From Pseudomonadota bacterium (GTDB lineage Bacteria; Cyanobacteriota; Vampirovibrionia; LMEP-6097), in contig RFQS01000019.1 of NCBI GenBank assembly GCA_009924885.1, forward strand, positions 1 through 16,500: 16,500 bases of DNA. Direction: 5' to 3'. The notes under the pieces were generated by a model. It was not told the origin of the DNA. It saw only the letters and a list, made by a program, of their open reading frames with translations, and did no database searches. The translations under genes and the position numbers were made by a program. This document shows positions 1 to 5,575 of this stretch, one piece after another (within the stretch, counting starts at the first letter, position 1; each line of letters opens with the position of its first letter).

Positions 1-2
1 AA

Positions 3-191
3 GATAAAAATAAAGACCTTGATTTATGGCTAACTAAAAGAAGATCGCCTTTCGAAGGACTTTTTCATTATGCAGATCAATCTGTTAGATATTTTAGAGG
101 ACTAACTAAAGTTACTTTCCACCAAACACTTGACGCTATATCCCAAAATCTTAAAACCCTTGTAAATATCTATGACCATCTCAGCTTCTAG
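3..191 (+). pseudogene. C-terminal end of a DDE transposase (partial, enters from left edge)
   Basis: An open frame runs from the window edge to a TAG at 189-191, giving 62 residues. The segment RRSPFEGLFHYADQSVRY is followed by FRGLTKVTFHQTLDAISQNLK. This matches the C-terminal pattern of IS4/IS5-type transposases: a basic residue, then a glutamate in a (V/F)E..F helix, then RGL and a closing A..QNLK motif. The glutamate of PFEGLF would be the last acidic residue of the DDE triad. The rest of the gene lies outside the window, so I cannot say whether the element is intact. No terminal inverted repeat was recognised just downstream. The assignment rests on motif memory over a short piece. Confidence 0.5.
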
Positions 192-290
192 GGATACGTG
201 TATCCTAATTTGGAATATTTGCACCTGAAACCCTCTCTCTTACTGACTTATCAATAAAACATTAAATCTAATAAGCTGCAAACTCAATAC

Positions 291-701
291 TTGAAGCCTT
301 TTTGCTCTTTTTCTTCTTGCTTCATTTCTGTGGCTTTTATTGTGCAACAGTGCCTTACTGTAGCCTCATCCCCATTTTGGGCTATCCAGCAGCTCACCTC
401 AAGAATTACTGGTAAAGAACCTAAGGATATACCTGGTTTGTTTAATAATGATATAGAGCCACTTTTGACAAAAGAGATGCCAGAGCATCTAAGCAAGTTT
501 GAAGGAATATCGCTCGCCTCATCTCTGGGACTCGCTGCTAAACGCATTCTTACGACACCTTTGAACATTGCACATTGGACTAAAGAGTCATTCAAAGCGA
601 ATAAAGACTATGTAAAAATAACAGATAACCTAGTTAATGCAGAGAATGCACTGATCGACCTAAGGGCAAAAACACTCAAAGTACCTAGCCCTACAAAATA
701 A
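291..701 (+). CDS. Hypothetical protein with N-terminal hydrophobic segment
   Basis: I do not recognise this 136-residue protein. The first 27 residues are rich in Phe, Ser, Cys, Ile and Val, and could be a signal peptide or membrane anchor. The remainder is soluble-looking and mixed-charge, with a helical tail around ANKDYVKITDNLVNAENALIDLRAK split over residues 99-125. The start given is a TTG with no clear ribosome binding site. The frame is open upstream to 258, so a CTG at 276 or an ATT at 261 is also possible, and no ATG exists at the 5' end. The opposite strand also has an open frame here, but its translation looks less protein-like. The gene converges on the small minus-strand gene at 766-915. 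Confidence 0.45.
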   Translation: MKPFCSFSSCFISVAFIVQQCLTVASSPFWAIQQLTSRITGKEPKDIPGLFNNDIEPLLTKEMPEHLSKFEGISLASSLGLAAKRILTTPLNIAHWTKESFKANKDYVKITDNLVNAENALIDLRAKTLKVPSPTK

Positions 702-765
702 AATCGTAGAATTTAAAGACAAAGATAAAAAAACTTACTCCACGTGAATGTTAGAGAGCAGCAGC

Positions 766-915
766 TCAACGATTACCGATTAATCTAGCATCAAAAGAAG
801 GTTTTTCAGGACTATTACTAGGTAGATCTTTCTTCTGTTGAGCAATACGGTTCTTCGCCGCCGCTGCGATATTAAGAACACCAAACATACTACCTGCCAA
901 TAACAAAAGCGGCAT
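766..915 (-). CDS. Small membrane-peptide gene, 49 aa, first of a pair
   Basis: The ATG at 915 is preceded on the minus strand by GAGGTTGATTT, a good ribosome binding site 6 nt before the start. The product begins MPLLLLAGSMFGVLNIAAAA, one hydrophobic helix. A short polar tail follows (KNRIAQQKKDLPSNSPEKPS, then FDARLIGNR). It resembles the 58-residue product at 1302-1478: hydrophobic N-terminal helix, a G-(V/L)-x-x-(I/L) stretch, a basic cluster, then SNSP. Both genes share an upstream conserved block with a hairpin, and this one has a near-consensus promoter at 1064-1092. No function can be assigned. Single-helix peptides of this size include toxins, regulators of membrane complexes and secreted peptides, and nothing here decides between them. 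Confidence 0.55.
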   Translation of the reverse strand: MPLLLLAGSMFGVLNIAAAAKNRIAQQKKDLPSNSPEKPSFDARLIGNR

Positions 916-1005
916 AAATCAACCTCAAAAGAAAACAGTAAAAGTAAAAAACCTCTCCTCACACATTTGAAGATTTTTATTTAATTACTGTTTAAAAATT
1001 AAACA

Positions 1006-1049
1006 TTTTAAGACTTGCGTCAACCATGTTTGGTACAGAAACATGGAAA
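1006..1049 (-). promoter_or_regulatory. Conserved leader block with 8-7-8 hairpin, upstream of the 49-aa gene
   Basis: On the minus strand CCATGTTT (1046-1039) and AAACATGG (1031-1024) form a perfect 8-bp inverted repeat around a 7-nt loop. It is followed by TTGACGCAAGTCTTAAAA. The same block recurs at 1504-1546, with the stem changed in a way that keeps pairing. It lies about 20 nt downstream of the predicted -10 box, so it would be near the 5' end of the transcript. It could instead be a DNA operator. Confidence 0.55.
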
Positions 1050-1063
1050 GTTATAGAAAAAAT

Positions 1064-1092
1064 ATTATACAGCCTCTAATACAGCTAATCAA
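1064..1092 (-). promoter_or_regulatory. Sigma-70-type promoter for the 49-aa small gene
   Basis: The minus strand shows TTGATT (plus 1087-1092), a 17-nt spacer, then a perfect TATAAT (plus 1064-1069). The predicted start near 1057 leaves a 5' leader of about 140 nt containing the conserved hairpin block. This is the clearest promoter in the window. Confidence 0.65.
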
Positions 1093-1178
1093 GTGGGTTT
1101 AGGATAATTTAATCTTTTAAAATGCGAATACTCGACTACATTTTGCGGACATTTGGTCTCCTAGTTCTAAATTTGCAC

Positions 1179-1216
1179 GCTTGCGAACAGTGCCTTGAAC
1201 TTACGCGTTCACAAGC
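1179..1216 (-). repeat. Mini-element sharing the TTCAAGGC core of the repeat family
   Basis: Arms GCTTGCGAAC (1179-1188) and GTTCACAAGC (1207-1216) pair over 10 positions, with a single wobble on the minus strand. The 18-nt loop reads GCGTAAGTTCAAGGCACT on the minus strand. AAGTTCAAGGC is the opening of the core in the full repeat at 8809-8927. It looks like a miniature or internally deleted relative. Chance similarity over 11 bases cannot be excluded. Confidence 0.4.
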
Positions 1217-1242
1217 AATCCCACCATACATCAGCCTCCAAA

Positions 1243-1276
1243 AACAAAGGCAAGAATGAAAATTCTTGCCTTTGTT
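1243..1276 (-). terminator. Strong hairpin terminator after the 58-aa small gene
   Basis: A perfect 15-bp inverted repeat (arms 1243-1257 and 1262-1276) closes a 4-nt loop. On the minus strand the stem ends in TTTGTTTTTGG, a U-rich run. It sits about 25 nt after the stop of the gene at 1302-1478, which fits a Rho-independent terminator for that gene. Confidence 0.75.
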
Positions 1277-1301
1277 AATTGTGTTTAGTTTATTTGGGAA
1301 T

Positions 1302-1478
1302 TTAAGCTGGCTGCGATATTAGTGAAAGTGCGCCACGCTCAGAAGATCCCGAAGGAGGAGGAGCTTGCTTAGAGCTAAAATTTAATGACGGAGAATTAGA
1401 ACCATTGAGCCTCATCTGTCGTGTCGCCCCCAAAATAGCTAAACCTAAAACAGCTACTGGAGCTAAGAGAACATTCAT
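1302..1478 (-). CDS. Small membrane-peptide gene, 58 aa, second of a pair
   Basis: The ATG at 1478 follows GAGGTG on the minus strand with a 4-nt gap, a strong ribosome binding site. The product starts MNVLLAPVAVLGLAILGATR, a single hydrophobic helix. A polar, proline- and serine-rich tail follows, containing SNSPSLNFSS and APPPSGSS, and ending LISQPA. It shares the general plan and the SNSP motif with the 49-residue product at 766-915, and both have the same leader block. A strong terminator follows at 1243-1276, so it appears to be a free-standing transcription unit. The ribosome binding site lies inside a potential stem (1481-1505). I recognise no family. The matched leader, binding site and terminator are the main reasons to believe it is a real gene. 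Confidence 0.6.
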   Translation of the reverse strand: MNVLLAPVAVLGLAILGATRQMRLNGSNSPSLNFSSKQAPPPSGSSERGALSLISQPA

Positions 1479-1480
1479 TC

Positions 1481-1505
1481 AACACCTCAAAATATTTCAG
1501 GTGTT
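1481..1505 (-). promoter_or_regulatory. Possible hairpin masking the ribosome binding site of the 58-aa gene
   Basis: On the minus strand AACACCT (1505-1499) can pair fully with AGGTGTT (1487-1481) across an 11-nt loop. The second arm contains most of the GAGGTG ribosome binding site. Pairing would hide it, as in thermosensors or translational switches. It abuts the conserved block at 1504-1546. Confidence 0.4.
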
Positions 1506-1546
1506 TTAAGGACTTGCCAACCAAATTTAATACATAAACTTGGAAA
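1504..1546 (-). promoter_or_regulatory. Conserved leader block with hairpin, upstream of the 58-aa gene
   Basis: This is the second copy of the block at 1006-1049. On the minus strand CCAAGTTT (1543-1536) pairs with AAATTTGG (1528-1521) around a 7-nt loop, then TTGGCAAGTCCTTAAAA follows. Compared with the other copy, stem position 4 changes T-A to A-T and position 5 changes G-C to G-T. The stem is preserved although the sequence is not. Confidence 0.5.
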
Positions 1547-1686
1547 TGTGTGAGAAAGACCACGCTCAGTTAATTTTTTTAAAATCAATCAAACGTTTAC
1601 ATGAACCAGTATAAGCTAATTTCAATAAATGCAAAGTTAAAAGTCATTCATGTCGTATTATCTTTTATGAAAATTTTTTAAGAAAC

Positions 1687-1705
1687 GCCGAAATTAAAGT
1701 TCGGC
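1687..1705 (-). terminator. Possible terminator after cimA
   Basis: GCCGAA (1687-1692) and TTCGGC (1700-1705) form a 6-bp stem about 30 nt beyond the cimA stop. On the minus strand it is followed by GTTTCTTAAAAAATTTT, a weak T-rich run. It overlaps the mini-element at 1703-1737. Confidence 0.4.
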
Positions 1706-1737
1706 AACAAGTGCCTTGAAGATTGCGAGCAGTCGCC
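1703..1737 (-). repeat. Second mini-element with TTCAAGGCAC core
   Basis: On the minus strand GGCGAC and GTTGCC form a 6-bp stem with one G-T pair. The loop contains CTTCAAGGCACTT, sharing TTCAAGGCACT with the mini-element at 1179-1216. The arm text TTGCGAGCAGTC at 1723-1734 recurs at 14589-14599 in the repeat fragment inside queA. The element ends at the cimA stop codon. Confidence 0.35.
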
Positions 1738-3387
1738 CTAAGCTAATTCAACTGGCTTAACGCCATACTTGATCAAACCATATTCAATACTGTCAACAAT
1801 CGCATCCCAAGAGGCTTTGATAATATTAGTACTAACTCCAATAGTATCCCAATCTTCAGCTAAATTTCCAGTATTAACCTGAACCTTAGTCAGAGCAGCC
1901 GTTCCAAGTGAACTGTCCTGAATCCTTACCTTATAATCCAGTAACTGAAATTCTTCTATCTTAGGATAGAAATTTACTAAAGCTTTTCTGAGAGCTTTAT
2001 CTAAAGCATTAGCTGGACCATTACCCACACTCGCCGAGTGGATTTCCTCACCTGCTATTTCGATTCGAACCGTAGCCTCTGTCTTCTCGCCATTTGAAAT
2101 ATATACATTATGCTCCACTAGCTTAAAGTAAGGCTTATAAGCCTTGAGTTTAGTTTCAGCAGAGCCTTCTACATCTATTAATTTACGCACCATTAACTCT
2201 AAACTCGCATCAGCATTCTCAAAGCTATAGCCTTTATGCTCTAGCTTCTTCACTCTCTCTAAAACAGTTTTAGCGAATTCTCCAATAATCTCATCATTCG
2301 CTTTAGGAGAAAGCTTTTTCTTCTGTAGCCAATCTAGTATATTACTCACCCCAGACTGCTCTGAAATAATAATCTTAGTAGTATTCCCGACTAGAACAGG
2401 GTCTATGTGTTCATAGCTAAAGTCCTGCTTCTTCATTGCACTTGCATGCAAGCCAGCTTTATGAGCAAAGGAACTAGCTCCAACAAAAGGCTGATGAGCA
2501 CTGTGGTGCTGATTAGCAATTTCAGCGACAGCGTGAGAAAGACTGCTCAGATGTTTTAACTTATCCTTTGGTAGGCATTTTAATTTCTCTTCAGTATACT
2601 TAAGCTCTAGGTTAGGAATTATAGAAATCAGATTCGCATTACCACAGCGTTCTCCATAGCCATTAATAGTTCCTTGTACTTGAGTAGCACCAGCCCTCAC
2701 CGCTCTAATACTGTTAGCTACCGCAAGCTCACAGTCATTATGTGCATGAATACCAATTTTAAGCTTTTTATCATAAGTCTCAATAATCTCTTTAGTGATT
2801 TTAAAAACCTGCTCGGGCAAACTGCCACCATTAGTATCACAGAGAACCAAGGTTTCAGCCCCAGCCTCTACTGCAACTTTAGCAAATTTAAGTGAATAAG
2901 CAGAGTCAGCCACATAACCATCAAAGAAATGCTCGGCATCTATTATCACTCGGCGCCCTTCTGATTTCAGGAAAGATATACTTTCAGCGAGCATATCTAA
3001 ATTCTTATCTAGCGAAATCTTTAAAGTATTAGTAACCTGCGAAGCGGAGCTTTTCCCTACTATGCAGATCACCTCAGTTTCTGCTCGCAAAAGGGCAGCT
3101 AATATAGGATCTGACTCTACCTTAGTATTCGCCTTACGAGTACTGCCGAAAGCTACTAGCTGAGTGTTTTTCAGCTTAATTTTTTTCGCTTCAGTAAAAA
3201 AATCTATATCCTTCGGATTTGCTCCAGGCCAACCGCCCTCCACGAAAGCGACACCAATATCATCTAAGAGCCTGAGTACTTTGAGCTTATCATTCACGCT
3301 AAAAGAGATGCCACGCATTTGTGCGCCATCTCTAAGTGTAGTATCGTAAATCTCTATTGCTCGCATGGCACTGTCGCCAATCTCCAT
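1738..3387 (-). CDS. cimA: (R)-citramalate synthase, CimA type
   Basis: The product condenses pyruvate with acetyl-CoA to citramalate, the threonine-independent entry to isoleucine. The 549 residues show the DRE-TIM metallolyase start DTTLRDGAQ (15-23), a metal-binding HAHND (214-218) and NGYGERCGNANL (242-253). A C-terminal LeuA-type dimer/regulatory domain fills roughly residues 390-549. Length and the GGWPGANPKD motif fit the long CimA form better than 2-isopropylmalate or homocitrate synthase. The C-terminal domain predicts feedback control by the end product, known for the family. The ATG at 3387 lies inside a repeat fragment and lacks a ribosome binding site. The ATG at 3366 (MRAIEIYDTT) is closer to family starts and may be the true one. 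The gene follows the exported-protein gene by 17 nt. Confidence 0.9.
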   Translation of the reverse strand: MEIGDSAMRAIEIYDTTLRDGAQMRGISFSVNDKLKVLRLLDDIGVAFVEGGWPGANPKDIDFFTEAKKIKLKNTQLVAFGSTRKANTKVESDPILAALLRAETEVICIVGKSSASQVTNTLKISLDKNLDMLAESISFLKSEGRRVIIDAEHFFDGYVADSAYSLKFAKVAVEAGAETLVLCDTNGGSLPEQVFKITKEIIETYDKKLKIGIHAHNDCELAVANSIRAVRAGATQVQGTINGYGERCGNANLISIIPNLELKYTEEKLKCLPKDKLKHLSSLSHAVAEIANQHHSAHQPFVGASSFAHKAGLHASAMKKQDFSYEHIDPVLVGNTTKIIISEQSGVSNILDWLQKKKLSPKANDEIIGEFAKTVLERVKKLEHKGYSFENADASLELMVRKLIDVEGSAETKLKAYKPYFKLVEHNVYISNGEKTEATVRIEIAGEEIHSASVGNGPANALDKALRKALVNFYPKIEEFQLLDYKVRIQDSSLGTAALTKVQVNTGNLAEDWDTIGVSTNIIKASWDAIVDSIEYGLIKYGVKPVELA

Positions 3388-3403
3388 TTTTTACGTTTTC
3401 GTC
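3367..3403 (-). repeat. 3' fragment of the repeat family at the start of cimA
   Basis: The minus strand reads GACGAAAACGTAAAAAATGG then AGATTGGCGACAGTGCC. The full copies have GACGAAAACGCAGAAAATGG then AGTT plus an arm. The match covers the last part of the core only, and no 5' core is present. The fragment starts one base after the TAA of the upstream gene and supplies the first ATG of cimA. Confidence 0.55.
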
Positions 3404-3404
3404 T

Positions 3405-3806
3405 TTAATATGTAGCATTAAAATCATAAGGATCGAAATCAATAAAATCACCATCCAAGCTCATAGCCGCTGCTGAAAAAGGACTATCCTGACTAATTCT
3501 TACACCATTAATCACACCACGTAAAAGACCTGTCACACCACCAGCGACACCACCAATAAAAAAACCTGATGGCACACCAACTAGTCTTGGAAGCAGTCCT
3601 TCTCCAAACTCCGTAGAGAATGATGAAGCATACTGTGAAGACTTAGAAACAGCTCCACGTGCTAGACCAAAGAAGCCACCCAAAGGAGCAGAAATTAAAG
3701 ATGAAGTAACCTTAGAAACAGCTCCATGAGAGCTGTAGGCGGGACTTGCGCCTAAAAATAAACTCAACGCAAGAACTAAGAAAGATAATCTTTTAAGAAA
3801 AGTCAT
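3405..3806 (-). CDS. Small exported glycine-rich protein, function unknown
   Basis: The 133-residue product begins with a textbook signal peptide: MTFLKR, a hydrophobic core LSFLVLALSLFLG, and a cleavage-like ASPAYS-S near residue 25. The mature part holds two glycine-rich hydrophobic stretches. One is around SAPLGGFFGLARG (39-51). The other is GVPSGFFIGGVAGGVTGLL (77-95) followed by RGVINGV, with small-residue spacing typical of packed membrane helices or amphipathic anchors. The tail is acidic and aromatic (DGDFIDFDPYDFNATY). It lies between the response regulator (52 nt gap) and cimA (17 nt gap) on the same strand. I do not recognise a family. A periplasmic or membrane-inserted envelope protein is the most that can be said. 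Confidence 0.65.
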   Translation of the reverse strand: MTFLKRLSFLVLALSLFLGASPAYSSHGAVSKVTSSLISAPLGGFFGLARGAVSKSSQYASSFSTEFGEGLLPRLVGVPSGFFIGGVAGGVTGLLRGVINGVRISQDSPFSAAAMSLDGDFIDFDPYDFNATY

Positions 3807-3858
3807 AAGAACATTCTAACAGAGACCGATGCAGGTTATACATCAGTCCTTAATAAAT

Positions 3859-4596
3859 TTAGATTGCCTCGGAATGACTCTTTAAAAATCCCTCTGGAAT
3901 TAACTGATAGCCGCCACCATAGACAGTTTTAATATACTTCTTAGCTCCAGCTTCTATCCTAGACCTTAAATGACGGATATGTACTCTGATGGTATCTATA
4001 TCATCTTCAGGCGAATAACCCCAGACTTCTTTAAGAATAAGACCTGGTGATACTGTCTGACCATGATTCTGCATTAAGCAATGTAAAACTTCAAACTCAA
4101 TCGGAGTGAGTCTTAAAATTTTATCTTCAATTTTAACTTCTCTAGATTCTGGCATTAAAGTAATATCTCCAGAATGAAGAACTTCAGGAATCGACTGAGC
4201 TAAAGTAATAGCACCAGATCTTCTGAGAAGTGCCTTAACACGCACAAAAAGCTCAGGAAGCTCAAAGGGCTTAGTTAAATAATCATCAGCACCAGAATCG
4301 AAACCAGTAACTTTATCGTTAGTACGGTTAAGAGCTGTAAGCATCAATACTGGCGTTTCTTTCGTTACATCATTCTGTCTAATGCGTTGACAGGCAGTAA
4401 AACCATCCATATTAGGCATCATTAAATCAAGAATAATTAAATGCGGTGGTTTCTGAAAAGCCATCGCCAAGCCATCTATAGCGTTATCACAAGACTCAAC
4501 ATTATAGCCCTGCAATTCTAGATTAAAACTTACAAGTTCGAGTATAGCTGGATCATCATCAATGACGAGAATATCTTTTTTTAGTTCCTGATTCAT
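3859..4596 (-). CDS. RpaA-like OmpR-family response regulator
   Basis: This 245-residue two-component regulator has a receiver domain and a winged-helix DNA-binding domain. The receiver carries the acidic pocket IDDD (12-15), phospho-acceptor D57 in LDLMMPNMDG, T87 and K109 in TKPF. The DNA-binding half (about 137-236) has LTPIEFEVLHCLMQNHGQTV, then LKEVWGYSPEDDIDTIRVHI and YIKTVYGGGYQL. This set is very close, as I recall it, to cyanobacterial RpaA, the output regulator of the clock and phycobilisome association. No sensor kinase is adjacent, which is also usual for RpaA. It starts 16 nt after the stop of the c-di-AMP cyclase gene, so the two are probably co-transcribed. The symbol is left blank because orthology, rather than subfamily, is not shown. 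Confidence 0.85.
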   Translation of the reverse strand: MNQELKKDILVIDDDPAILELVSFNLELQGYNVESCDNAIDGLAMAFQKPPHLIILDLMMPNMDGFTACQRIRQNDVTKETPVLMLTALNRTNDKVTGFDSGADDYLTKPFELPELFVRVKALLRRSGAITLAQSIPEVLHSGDITLMPESREVKIEDKILRLTPIEFEVLHCLMQNHGQTVSPGLILKEVWGYSPEDDIDTIRVHIRHLRSRIEAGAKKYIKTVYGGGYQLIPEGFLKSHSEAI

Positions 4597-4612
4597 AGCT
4601 CATAACATTCTA

Positions 4613-5545
4613 TCAAACACCGTCATCGCTAGCTATTATTTTTTTTCTTTTCCTTAAAACCTTACCCAAAGTACTAAATATCTGCGTTCTTTTGCTGCGA
4701 TTATGATAAATATGCTTATAGAAATCACTCAGCTCTTGCTCTAAAGCTGCAAGGCTCTCATATCGCTTTAATTTTCCCTGCTTTGCCATAGAAATATCAC
4801 CAGTCTCCTCTGAAACTACGAAACACAAAGCATCTGTAACTTCACTAAAACCGATAGCAGCCCTATGTCTAGTTCCATACTGCCAATCTAATTTAGGGTT
4901 CTCCGTCATCGGCAATATAACACTAGCGAGAGCAAGCTGAGTTCCACGAATAATAACAGCACCATCATGCAAAGGAGATTTATTATCAAAGATAGTCATC
5001 ATCAGCTCTGTAGAGATATCTGCATTAATCGGAAAGCCTGCATTAATGTAATAACGCTCTGCCTGAGACTTTTCTACGATAATCAAAGCCCCTACTCGCT
5101 TTTTCTGTAACATCTCTAAAGAAGCAACAATATTTTTATTCGCCTTCTCTAGCTGATCTAAAGATTTGTGGCCATCTATATAATTTAAAAGATTAAACTC
5201 ACCACCCAACTGAATCAATACTCTGCGAAATTCTGGGGCGAATATAACTATCAAACCCACAATAAAAGTCTGTGAAAATATCTCAAAAATTTTAGTAAGT
5301 ATACTTAGTTTCAAAATATAACAAAGCATCATTACTGGCAGAAGCATAATCAAACCTCTTAGGATTCTCTCTGCCTGTGTGCCTTTAAAACGATCATAAG
5401 CCTGATATACTAACCAAGCTAAAATCGCAAGCTGTATCGCTACCGTAAAAAGACTTACAGTATTAAACTCTATGTCTAAAAACTTATATAAAAGCTCACC
5501 TATATCTAAATAGTTCAGCTCTAGACTAGTGTTATCAGCTGAGAT
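4613..5545 (-). CDS. cdaA: Diadenylate cyclase CdaA (c-di-AMP synthase), start uncertain
   Basis: The enzyme makes cyclic di-AMP from two ATP at the membrane. The DAC domain shows DGAVIIRG and GTRHRAAIGFSE, the DGA and RHR active-site motifs of the family. Upstream of any ATG the frame continues through family-typical sequence: a hydrophobic helix SLFTVAIQLAILAWLVYQAY, then DRFKGTQAERILRG, then two further helices (LIMLLPVMMLCYIL and FIVGLIVIFAPE). This gives the usual three membrane spans. The in-frame stop is at 5561-5563, so coding must begin between there and the first helix. No ATG, GTG or TTG occurs in frame in that stretch. I place the end at an ATC 9 nt after a perfect AAGGAGGT. A CTG at 5518 is another option, and a TTG at 5353 would delete the first helix. 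Confidence 0.85.
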   Translation of the reverse strand: MSADNTSLELNYLDIGELLYKFLDIEFNTVSLFTVAIQLAILAWLVYQAYDRFKGTQAERILRGLIMLLPVMMLCYILKLSILTKIFEIFSQTFIVGLIVIFAPEFRRVLIQLGGEFNLLNYIDGHKSLDQLEKANKNIVASLEMLQKKRVGALIIVEKSQAERYYINAGFPINADISTELMMTIFDNKSPLHDGAVIIRGTQLALASVILPMTENPKLDWQYGTRHRAAIGFSEVTDALCFVVSEETGDISMAKQGKLKRYESLAALEQELSDFYKHIYHNRSKRTQIFSTLGKVLRKRKKIIASDDGV

Positions 5546-5554
5546 AGCGGCACA

Positions 5555-5562
5555 ACCTCCTT
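5555..5562 (-). promoter_or_regulatory. Perfect Shine-Dalgarno AAGGAGGT for cdaA
   Basis: The minus strand has AAGGAGGT just after the lysA stop (5576-5578). It is the best ribosome binding site in the window, yet the only in-frame codon at normal distance is ATC (5543-5545). A GTG two bases downstream is out of frame and stops after 10 codons. The site argues for translation starting here with a non-standard codon, or for a sequence error. Confidence 0.6.
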
Positions 5563-5575
5563 ATAAAGCTTTCTG

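Noticed and set aside
284..595. Minus-strand open frame of 103 codons opposite 291-701
   Set aside because: Composition is irregular and ends in a low-complexity charged stretch. The plus-strand reading looks more protein-like.
780..962. Minus-strand 60-codon frame rich in Leu and Arg
   Set aside because: It overlaps the 49-aa gene in another frame and lacks a ribosome binding site. The 766-915 frame has one.
3819..3832. AGAGACCGATGCA upstream of the exported-protein gene resembles the left arm of repeat copy B
   Set aside because: The match is 12 of 13 bases of an arm with no core nearby. It is too short to call a repeat fragment.
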